A model generated the notes under the pieces. It worked only from the letters and a program-made list of their open reading frames with translations. It did no database searches and was not told where the DNA came from. A DNA stretch of 8,231 nucleotides, taken from Planctomycetales bacterium (lineage in GTDB: Bacteria > Planctomycetota > Phycisphaerae > SM23-33). The position numbers were made by a program, and so were the translations under genes. This document shows, piece after piece, positions 1-5,163 of this stretch. Each line of letters begins with the position of its first letter. The first letter of the stretch is position 1. The DNA lies in NCBI GenBank assembly GCA_030673005.1, contig DAOVFI010000100.1, positions 1 through 8,231 on the forward strand. The letters run 5' to 3'.

Positions 1-642
1 ATCCGGAAAGTCCTGGAACTCTGTTCCGCACAACCTGATGAGCGAGTAGGGGTGGCACGGTCAAGTCGAAGACTTGGCCGTGATAACGCCTCTGAGCGAT
101 ACCACGGCCAAGCGTTGCTTGACCGTGCCACCCATCAGGAAAACAGGAACGGGGCGCCGACCAATTCCGACAATGACAATAAAAGTGGCGTCGAGATACG
201 CTATTTCGCGCCTTGGTGCGGCGAGGATGTGTTGAGACCGGCGTCAGTCGATATGATATTTTCCCAGGCAGTGCTCGAACACGTCGAGGACCTGGTCGGC
301 ACTTACAGGGCGCTGGCCCATTGGCTCAGGCCCGGCGGCTTCGTGAGCCATCAGATCGATTTCTCATCCCACGGCCTGGCGAGACAATGGAACGGACACT
401 GGGCCTGGTCGAAACTGGCGTTTAAACTCATCCGAGGCAAAAGACCCTGGTTGATAAACAGGCAGCCTTACTCGACCCACCGCCGCCTGCTGGAAGAAAA
501 CGGCTTCGAGATCGTCCGCGTAGTCAAGTCCGAAGATACGTCGGGAATTACCCGCAGCCGACTCAGCGTCGCCTTCAGCAATCTTTCAGATGATGACCTG
601 AAGACCCGAACGGCCTATGTTCTGGCGAGGAAAAATGCATAA
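1..642 (+). CDS. Class I SAM-dependent methyltransferase, 5'-truncated by window edge, with an in-frame palindromic insert
   Basis: The frame is open from base 1 to the TAA at 640-642, with no start codon before a GTG at 52, so the gene almost certainly begins upstream. The GTG at 52 lies inside a palindromic repeat and has no ribosome site, so I do not take it as the start. The recognisable half begins near base 193 (VEIRYFAPW). It continues with VDMIFSQAVLEHVEDL and LRPGGFVSHQIDF, the post-motif-I region of Rossmann methyltransferases (acidic strand 4, LEH helix, RPGG turn). It ends with a LLEENGFEIV strand typical of the family. The SAM-binding GxGxG motif would lie upstream of the window. 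Residues coded by about 46-190 (Arg/Asn/Asp-rich) do not look like methyltransferase. The substrate is unknown; relatives often sit in polysaccharide or glycan loci. A small membrane protein gene follows after 25 bases, probably in the same transcript. Confidence 0.75.
   Translation: MRKVLELCSAQPDERVGVARSSRRLGRDNASERYHGQALLDRATHQENRNGAPTNSDNDNKSGVEIRYFAPWCGEDVLRPASVDMIFSQAVLEHVEDLVGTYRALAHWLRPGGFVSHQIDFSSHGLARQWNGHWAWSKLAFKLIRGKRPWLINRQPYSTHRRLLEENGFEIVRVVKSEDTSGITRSRLSVAFSNLSDDDLKTRTAYVLARKNA
50..133. repeat. Double-hairpin palindromic element (REP/BIME-like) inside a reading frame
   Basis: Perfect 16-bp terminal inverted repeats, GGGTGGCACGGTCAAG at 50-65 and its reverse complement at 118-133, enclose the element. 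Each end also folds on itself. Arms 56-67 and 71-82 pair with one mismatch around a GAA loop, and arms 103-113 and 117-127 pair with one mismatch around a GTT loop. The outer symmetry resumes at CCTGAT (34-39) and ATCAGG (134-139), with about ten extra bases on the left. A GTAG tetranucleotide lies at 46-49, just outside the left hairpin; GTAG is the foot recognised in REP systems handled by TnpA(REP)/RAYT proteins. The 50-133 unit is 84 bases, exactly 28 codons, and keeps the methyltransferase frame open. No second copy was found in this window. Confidence 0.8.
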
Positions 643-667
643 TAGGGGCTGTTGAAGGAGAGCGACG

Positions 668-1105
668 ATGGACGAGATGGATATACTGCGTGATGAACTG
701 GAGCATTACAAGGCCCAGAAGAACCGGATTCGCGACGTGGTCGGTCAGATCGGCGGGGTGACCAACCGCCGACGTAAGATGATTATCAACATCATGTTCC
801 TGTTCGCAGTGGTGGCGGCCTTCGCGTTCGACCTGCTTCGGCACTTGATGGGCTGGAAGGTGCCTCTCCTGCCGCCGATGCTCCTGCTGGAAGTGGCGGT
901 GCTGCTGGTGTCGCTGAAGATCATCTGGATGATCCATACCCAGTCAAAGGTGGACCACTTCCAGTTCTGGATCCTCAATTCAATAGAGTTTCAGATGAAC
1001 ATGATCTCCCGCCGCATGACCGACCTTGATAAATCCGTCCGCGCGATGGACAAAGCGCCCAGCCGGGTCGGTTCCGACGAGGCGCCTTCTTCAGGGAGAA
1101 AATAG
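668..1105 (+). CDS. Small two-transmembrane-helix protein of unknown function
   Basis: 145 residues. The start ATG is preceded by AAGGAGAG (655-662) at good spacing. The N-terminal 35 residues are charged and helical (possible coiled coil). They are followed by an Arg/Lys patch (NRRRK, 33-37) and two hydrophobic segments at about 38-58 and 67-89. A C-terminal amphipathic helix and a polar Ser/Arg-rich tail complete it. The basic patch before the first segment suggests both termini are cytoplasmic, with a very short outside loop (GWKVP). I do not recognise a named family. It lies 25 bases after the methyltransferase gene and is probably co-transcribed, but nothing in the sequence links the two functions. 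It is convincing as a gene because of the ribosome site, the clear membrane topology and the absence of a better frame. Confidence 0.7.
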   Translation: MDEMDILRDELEHYKAQKNRIRDVVGQIGGVTNRRRKMIINIMFLFAVVAAFAFDLLRHLMGWKVPLLPPMLLLEVAVLLVSLKIIWMIHTQSKVDHFQFWILNSIEFQMNMISRRMTDLDKSVRAMDKAPSRVGSDEAPSSGRK

Positions 1106-1198
1106 TTTTAATCTTCGCCGGGCCACAGACGCTTCGGAGCGCGGATCACCGCATACGGTGTGAATGCGTATTCCAGGACGATAGATGAGGAGAAAAGA

Positions 1199-1903
1199 AT
1201 GAAAAAGATAACCCTGCTTCTGATTGCCGTACTGGCGGCGGCCGTTCTGTTGGGCGCGGAGCGACAAGACATGCTCAAGGTGAACTCCGATGCCCTGACC
1301 GAGGAACTTCAGAAATCGGCCGAACCCACGCCGGGAATGAATCTCGTTTGGTGGGTTCCGGTGGAGTTCTGGAAATCGGTATTGCTTCAGGACAAAACCA
1401 TCAAGCCTGAAGAAGCCAATAAGATTATCAAAACCCTCGAACCATACACGATGATCGCCGTTGTGCGGACGGACATCGGCACGTTTGGGGCGTTTAATTT
1501 CCACGACAAGGCAACCGTGGCCAGGAACATGAAGGTTACGTACATTGACGAAAAAGGTAAAAAAACTCCTGTAAAACAGGCCAGGAACGTTAACAAGGAC
1601 GCTCTTTTAATGTTGGACATAATGAAGCCGATCCTGACTAACGCGATGGGGAATATGGGCAAGAACTTCCACTTTTTCGTCTATGCAGACCGCGACGCCA
1701 GGGGCAGGCGGGTTATGGACCCGTACAAGAAAGGAAAACTGGTTGTCGAACTCGCCAGAACGCGAGGCGAAACCGGGGGTGTGATAGAGTTCGAATGCCC
1801 ACTGAACTCGCTGTTCGTTCCGCGAAAATGCCTTAAGTGCAAGAAGGAAGCACACATATCGTGGAATTACTGCCCGTGGTGCGGCAAGCCGTTGCCGAAA
1901 TGA
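1199..1903 (+). CDS. Exported protein with C-terminal Cys4 zinc ribbon
   Basis: 234 residues from the ATG at 1199, chosen over the upstream in-frame GTG at 1160 because GAGGAGAAAAG lies directly before it and the protein then opens with a standard signal peptide: MKK, a hydrophobic core to about residue 18, and likely cleavage after LLGA (about 20). The body (residues 45-190) is a mixed alpha/beta region I cannot assign. The C-terminus has CLKC (C211, C214) and CPWC (C225, C228), a compact zinc-ribbon knuckle pair separated by ten residues. Zinc ribbons of this type are normally cytoplasmic, so finding one behind a signal peptide is unusual. The N-terminal segment could instead be an uncleaved anchor. 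No convincing promoter was seen in the 93 bases upstream; it may be read through from the preceding genes. Confidence 0.72.
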   Translation: MKKITLLLIAVLAAAVLLGAERQDMLKVNSDALTEELQKSAEPTPGMNLVWWVPVEFWKSVLLQDKTIKPEEANKIIKTLEPYTMIAVVRTDIGTFGAFNFHDKATVARNMKVTYIDEKGKKTPVKQARNVNKDALLMLDIMKPILTNAMGNMGKNFHFFVYADRDARGRRVMDPYKKGKLVVELARTRGETGGVIEFECPLNSLFVPRKCLKCKKEAHISWNYCPWCGKPLPK

Positions 1904-2021
1904 TAAGATAAACCGGTGCCGTGAGTGTTCTGGCCGGCGAATTCGGCGTCGCTTACAAAAACTCAAAATGCCCCTGACTTCTCGGCAACCTGATGGTTCA
2001 CATGTCGTTCCGTCATGTTCT

Positions 2022-2318
2022 TTATTGACAGTTGGTTACAATTTTAGCAAGGCGGTTTGTGAAGGTGATTGTCATCACCGTGGTGTAGATGCGGTCGATT
2101 CCGCCAAGATCAATGACCTTGCGAAGCCTCCGCATGCCCGGCCGATCCAGCGTCGCGCCGGAGTAGCCCTCATTATCGAAATGTTGCTCGATCCAGTGGA
2201 GAGTGGGTTCGCCGGATTGCTGAGCGAAATCTCGACAGGTCGCAAACTGGGCGTCGCACGAGGAAAAGTCCAACAACCCGTCCGAAGATTGGCGGGTATA
2301 GATGGCGTAGCGGATCAT
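2022..2318 (-). pseudogene. Serine recombinase, N-terminal catalytic-domain remnant
   Basis: 98 residues, starting ATG (2318-2316) three bases after the stop of the DUF6398-like gene, with an AGGA-type ribosome site inside that gene's end. The first ~80 residues match the resolvase/invertase catalytic domain: YAIYTRQSS (R9 and the nucleophile Ser, probably S11), SCDAQ (20-24) with a following Cys, HFDNEGYSGATLDRP (46-60) and GGIDRIYTT (72-80). Family members continue with a DRLSR-type motif, the long helix E and, in large serine recombinases, a recombinase domain and zinc ribbon of several hundred residues. Here the match stops near residue 81 and the frame ends 17 residues later (TAA at 2024-2022). 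The missing parts are not found in the next 120 bases. It cannot be an active recombinase as read; it is a deletion remnant, unless the short product has a regulatory role. Confidence 0.75.
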
Positions 2319-2321
2319 GGC

Positions 2322-2921
2322 CTACTCATCCTGGTCCGCTGGGATGTACGGGATAAGTCCTTTCTCGTAGGCAGCGACTTGTGCTTCACGCGGGGCCATG
2401 CGAATATCCATGAGAAACCCGTTCACCTCCAGCATCCAGACCAGCGGGTTGTCATCCATCCTGCTGGGCAGCGACCAGTCCGGATGAAACGGCATGAGGT
2501 CCAGCCCCTCACGAATAACCTTTGCCTTGGCCTGCATCGTAGCCACGGAGACGCCGAGGCCTTCGGCGATCTGCTTCGATTTCATGTGCGGGCTCTGGCT
2601 CGGGTCGTCCAGAAAGTTGACGCGGCCAATGGCGTAGACAATCCCAGCTGCCCACCCCTCGGGCTTGCCCTTCAGAACCGGTGAGCCTTTCTGGCAGACG
2701 GCAATAGCCATCTCGCGGCATAACTCTTTGTATTCGATGTTGAGATGGGCATCGCAGAACGTACCAGTCAACCTCACGAGATCGGCAAACCGTGCGGCGT
2801 AAGCCTTTGGCACCTCGCCCATCATTTCGCGCAGATCATCATCCACATGCACATCCATTTCTGCATCACTGCGATTCATTCCTGCTGTCGCGGCTTTGCC
2901 GACATGCTCACGCTTTGGCAT
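2322..2921 (-). CDS. DUF6398-like protein with helix-turn-helix-like segment
   Basis: 199 residues from the ATG at 2921 (MPKREH); a longer form from 2957 (MRSCRC) and a shorter one from 2879 (MNRSDAEMD) are possible, and none has a clear ribosome site. The 2921 start overlaps the end of the HEPN gene by 14 bases, as the HEPN start overlaps the MNT gene, which favours translational coupling. The core reads FCDAHLNIEYKELCREM, then GKPEGWAAGIVYAIGRVNFLDDPSQSPH (given here in part), then a SKQIAEGLGVSVATMQAKAK helix-turn-helix-like stretch, and ends NPLVWMLEVNGFLMDIR. I recognise this pattern from memory as the uncharacterised DUF6398 domain. The HTH-like part suggests DNA binding, but this is inference. 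The stop lies three bases before the recombinase remnant's ATG. Confidence 0.75.
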   Translation of the reverse strand: MPKREHVGKAATAGMNRSDAEMDVHVDDDLREMMGEVPKAYAARFADLVRLTGTFCDAHLNIEYKELCREMAIAVCQKGSPVLKGKPEGWAAGIVYAIGRVNFLDDPSQSPHMKSKQIAEGLGVSVATMQAKAKVIREGLDLMPFHPDWSLPSRMDDNPLVWMLEVNGFLMDIRMAPREAQVAAYEKGLIPYIPADQDE

Positions 2922-3333
2922 TGCCCGGCGGATCAGACAGCAGCGGCAGGACCGCATCTCGAACTTGCCGGGCGAGTTTCACCGCTTCGCGGGCTTCGTC
3001 CGGCGTGGCGTCGGGGCGATCTCCGGGATACCGCAATTCCACACCGTATAGCGTAAGAACAATCACATCACGCAACGACGCCGCAAGATCGCGATTCGAT
3101 GTTTCGACCAAATCAAGCAGTTCTTCCAAATCGTGTGTTTTTGGAAAGTCGATTTCGTACCAGACGAGGAAAGCCTTGATGTATTTTTCAGCCGCCTGCT
3201 GGCAGTGAAATGCGACAGCGTTCAAAAATGTCGCTTCGTTGGGGAGTAGTCGCTCCGCGACGGCAATGTCGGCGTCCGCCTTGCGCAGCCACTCAGCCAA
3301 GATTCGGCGTTTGACCTGATCAGGCTGCTTCAT
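2908..3333 (-). CDS. HEPN domain protein, partner of the MNT nucleotidyltransferase
   Basis: 141 residues. The start ATG at 3333 sits inside the end of the upstream MNT gene (14-base overlap) with GGAAAGG a few bases upstream, so translation is coupled. The sequence shows the HEPN four-helix pattern: EWLRKADADIAVAERLL (15-30), AFHCQQAAEKYIKAFLVW (41-58), FPKTHDLEELLDLV (63-76) and a last helix from about 112 to 132, with YGVELRYPGD between. HEPN proteins beside MNT enzymes are often RNase toxins (HepT) that the MNT partner silences by AMPylating a Tyr in the R-X4-H-X-Y motif. That motif is absent here: the only histidines are H43 and H67, neither preceded at 4-6 residues by Arg. This is the variant with a conserved RYPG segment, whose activity is not established to my knowledge. 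Confidence 0.85.
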   Translation of the reverse strand: MKQPDQVKRRILAEWLRKADADIAVAERLLPNEATFLNAVAFHCQQAAEKYIKAFLVWYEIDFPKTHDLEELLDLVETSNRDLAASLRDVIVLTLYGVELRYPGDRPDATPDEAREAVKLARQVRDAVLPLLSDPPGNAKA

Positions 3334-3640
3334 AGATCACCTTTCCATGCTTGTTGGCTGGGTACGCGATGCCGCCAATGACATTCTTGCTTTCCTCAAA
3401 CCACTGCGTGGTAATAAAGAGAATATCAAAGGGATAGTCGATGCCTCTCAACGCTCGGCGGATACGGACGTATTCCTCCCGACGATCATCGATTTGCGGC
3501 TCGACGATCAACAGGTCAATATCGCTGTCGCGGGTCATCTTACCCGTGGCGGCAGAACCGAACAAGATAATACGGTCGGGCTGGGCTACGGCCAGAATCC
3601 GTTTGATGATTTCCTGGATGATCGATTCGTCTATGCCCAT
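3320..3640 (-). CDS. MNT-type minimal nucleotidyltransferase
   Basis: 106 residues, the usual length of these stand-alone enzymes. The DNA polymerase beta-like catalytic motif is complete: FGSAATGK (27-34, with G28-S29), DSDIDLLIVE (38-47, metal-binding D40 and D42) and a third acidic residue, D72, in PFDILFIT. It should therefore transfer a nucleotide, probably AMP, to a partner protein; in MntA-HepT systems the target is the HEPN toxin encoded next to it. The ATG at 3640 has GGGAGG seven bases upstream. It is the first gene of a four-gene minus-strand cassette and its last codons contain the HEPN start. Assignment to the family is secure; the target and antitoxin role are inferred from the neighbour. 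Confidence 0.88.
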   Translation of the reverse strand: MGIDESIIQEIIKRILAVAQPDRIILFGSAATGKMTRDSDIDLLIVEPQIDDRREEYVRIRRALRGIDYPFDILFITTQWFEESKNVIGGIAYPANKHGKVIYEAA

Positions 3641-3871
3641 GCGACGCCTCCCGAACCGACGAGTTCGATTTCATTGTAGGATCCAAGATGGACGGAGTTG
3701 TTAACCCAGAGGGGGTTGTTCAACAGAGAGTCAGAGAGTTCGCGGCGAGGTTCTCGATTACCGGCGTCAACCGTCCACGGTAGCAACCGGTGTGCGGTTT
3801 GCGACCTGCGAAACAGAGACTTTCGCTCTTGTCCGGAAACGTTCATAACCCTTTGACTCCAACACTTTGCA
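3641..3871. other. Spacer between tRNA-Asn terminator and MNT cassette
   Basis: With the tRNA terminator this makes a gap of about 300 bases without a convincing gene. A minus-strand frame (3915-3631) stays open across it, but its translation starts in the tRNA trailer, runs into the MNT start and shows no domain or hydrophobic pattern, so I treat it as chance. A short hairpin (AACCC and GGGTT, about 3703-3718) and the weak promoter noted separately are the only structures seen. Confidence 0.5.
3673..3704 (-). promoter_or_regulatory. Weak candidate promoter for the MNT-HEPN cassette
   Basis: On the minus strand TACAAT (3678-3673) resembles a -10 box and TTAACA (3704-3699) a -35 box, but the 20-base spacer is longer than the usual 16-18. 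The -10 lies 32 bases before the MNT ATG. Only the -10 is persuasive. Confidence 0.25.
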
Positions 3872-3902
3872 GAAAAGCCCCGGTTGCTTTCGCTCCGGGG
3901 CT
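3872..3902 (-). terminator. Rho-independent terminator of tRNA-Asn
   Basis: Read on the minus strand, AGCCCCGG (3902-3895) pairs perfectly with CCGGGGCT (3883-3876) around an 11-base loop containing GCGAAAGC, followed at once by TTTTC (3876-3872). It lies about 45 bases past the mature tRNA 3' end and separates the tRNA from the MNT cassette. Confidence 0.85.
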
Positions 3903-3947
3903 TACCGTTAACCATATCGGCGGGGAAGTTCCCCGAAAAAATTGAAC

Positions 3948-4020
3948 CTCCCCGAGTAGGACTCGAACCTACAACCTAGCGGTTAACAGCCGCTCGCTCT
4001 ACCAATTGAGCTATCGGGGA
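3948..4020 (-). tRNA. tRNA-Asn (GUU anticodon)
   Basis: The minus strand folds into a complete 73-base cloverleaf. The acceptor TCCCCGA/TCGGGGA has seven pairs with discriminator G at 3948. The D arm is GCTC/GAGC with an AATTGGTA loop. The anticodon stem AGCGG/CCGCT has loop CTGTTAA, giving anticodon GTT. The variable loop is AGGTT, and the T arm GTAGG/CCTAC has loop TTCGAGT. The 3' CCA is not encoded (GGTTC follows), so it must be added after transcription. A strong terminator follows, so it appears to be transcribed alone. No persuasive promoter was seen on the 5' side. Confidence 0.97.
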
Positions 4021-4272
4021 ACGATTTTTCAATAACTCTTCAAATTTTCAATACCGGCCCGAAACGGCCAATCTATATCGGTTATTCCACCATCGGCAGA
4101 ACCGCTTCACCAACCGAACCGCCGGAAAACGCAACTCCTCGGCCCCACCGAACAGGCATCATGATAGTCTATTCAATCGGCCTACGAAGTCAAGACCTTT
4201 GGCATTCTCTTCCGAAAGTTATTCACGATACTTGTCGATAACCAAACGATGAAATCGGCCCGGTGCAGGGCC
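4021..4272. other. Intergenic stretch between divergent tRNA-Asn and dksA-like transcripts
   Basis: About 250 bases with no supported gene; the minus-strand frames crossing it run in from the antisense of the downstream dksA-like gene and have no ribosome site or domain. The tRNA promoter must lie here on the minus strand; the best match (TTCTGC, 18 bases, TATAGA, near 4071-4100) is weak. Nothing else was seen. Confidence 0.5.
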
Positions 4273-4301
4273 TTGACACCGTACAAAGGAACGGATATAT
4301 T
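4273..4301 (+). promoter_or_regulatory. Near-consensus sigma-70 promoter for dksA-like/lspA
   Basis: TTGACA (4273-4278), a 17-base spacer and TATATT (4296-4301) match the housekeeping consensus in all but one position. Transcription would start near 4308, leaving a leader of about 108 bases before the GTG start at 4416. It is the strongest promoter in the window. Confidence 0.8.
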
Positions 4302-4361
4302 CGCTGGACTGTGCCGGGAGCAATATGGTGAAAAGAGCATAGTAAATCTTTCTAAAAACCG

Positions 4362-4398
4362 GCCTGCCTCCGAAAGACAAGCAGAAGAAGAGGCTGGC
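4362..4398 (+). promoter_or_regulatory. Candidate hairpin in the dksA-like leader
   Basis: GCCTGCCTC (4362-4370) can pair with GAGGCTGGC (4390-4398) with one mismatch around a 19-base A/G-rich loop. The stem ends four bases before the AAGGA ribosome site (4403-4407), close enough to influence translation. Upstream in the same leader, GGGAG followed by ATGGTGAAAAGAGCATAG (4325-4342) could encode a five-residue peptide. Both could be chance. Confidence 0.3.
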
Positions 4399-4415
4399 AA
4401 ATAAGGACTGTCGGC

Positions 4416-5123
4416 GTGGCAAAAAAAAATAAAAATAACTCCACCGGATCTCGGCGACCTGCCGGCCGGACAGGCAAGGCTCAGTCGAGCAGCGGCGGCA
4501 AACGCAGCCGACCCGACTCGTCCGGCAAGGCAGGCCAGGCATCTTCGACTACGAAGAAGGTCAAAAAAACTACACGTAAAACCGGCAAAAAGGGCTCCGG
4601 GGCCAAAGTTTCGACCGCCAGGAAACCCAGCCTCGCCCGGCAGGGAGCGAAGTCCAAAAGCGCCGGCGCCAAGACGAAGAGACCCGGAAAAACCCGCCTC
4701 AACAGGAAGCATCTCGATGAGTTTCGCGAGATCCTGCTGCAAAGGCGGAGAATGCTCCTGGGTGACCTGAACGGTATGGAGGAAAACGCCGTCAACCGAA
4801 AAAGCAGCGGAAACCTCTCCACTATGCCGACACACATGGCCGACGTCGGCACCGACAACTTCGAGCACGAGTTCACCCTCGGCCTGCTCGAAAGCGAACA
4901 GGCGCTTCTCCTCGAAATCAACCAGGCCCTCCTGAGAATAGAAGATGGAACCTACGGCATCTGTCTGGGTACGGGCCGACGCATACCACTGGCGAGGCTT
5001 CGCGCCAAACCCTGGGCGAAGTACACCATCGATTACGCCCGCATGATCGAGCAGGGCCTGGTTCGCGCGCCTGAGGCCAACGTCGAAATTGAAACCGACT
5101 CAGCTGCCGGAAGGCAAGCATGA
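4416..5123 (+). CDS. DksA/TraR-family protein with lysine-rich N-terminal tail and degenerate zinc finger
   Basis: 235 residues from a GTG at 4416, with AAGGA eight bases upstream. Residues 1-95 are low-complexity Lys/Ser/Gly/Ala/Arg, like a histone-H1 tail, and probably bind nucleic acid. Residues 97-175 form the DksA coiled coil, with HMADVGTDNFEHEF (140-153) matching the H-x-ADxGT-x-x-F-E segment of YteA-like DksA proteins. The C-terminal finger YGICLGTGRRIPLARLRAKP keeps the fold signature, but of the expected C-x2-C-x17-C-x2-C ligands only C183 remains: positions 186, 204 and 207 are Thr, Thr and Tyr. DksA proteins enter the RNA polymerase secondary channel and modulate initiation; cysteine-poor forms are known, so function is not excluded. 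lspA follows after about 40 bases, probably in the same transcript. The added tail roughly doubles the usual 110-150 residue length. Confidence 0.87.
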   Translation: MAKKNKNNSTGSRRPAGRTGKAQSSSGGKRSRPDSSGKAGQASSTTKKVKKTTRKTGKKGSGAKVSTARKPSLARQGAKSKSAGAKTKRPGKTRLNRKHLDEFREILLQRRRMLLGDLNGMEENAVNRKSSGNLSTMPTHMADVGTDNFEHEFTLGLLESEQALLLEINQALLRIEDGTYGICLGTGRRIPLARLRAKPWAKYTIDYARMIEQGLVRAPEANVEIETDSAAGRQA

Positions 5124-5163
5124 CCACCCGAAATGAAACCGGGCCGGTTGGAGAAGCCCCTTC

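Noticed and set aside
1147..1160. CACCG/CGGTG hairpin upstream of the exported zinc-ribbon gene
   Set aside because: Only five base pairs and no T-tract; too weak for a terminator or regulatory call.
1968..2684. 238-codon plus-strand open frame
   Set aside because: It is antisense to the recombinase remnant and the DUF6398-like gene, both with strong family patterns; its own translation shows no domain and no ribosome site.
3631..3915. 94-codon minus-strand frame between tRNA-Asn and the MNT gene
   Set aside because: It begins in the tRNA trailer, crosses the terminator and runs into the MNT start; no ribosome site, domain or compositional signal.
4182..4868. 228-codon minus-strand open frame
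   Set aside because: It is antisense to the dksA-like gene; the hydrophobic-looking stretches come from complementing lysine-rich codons.
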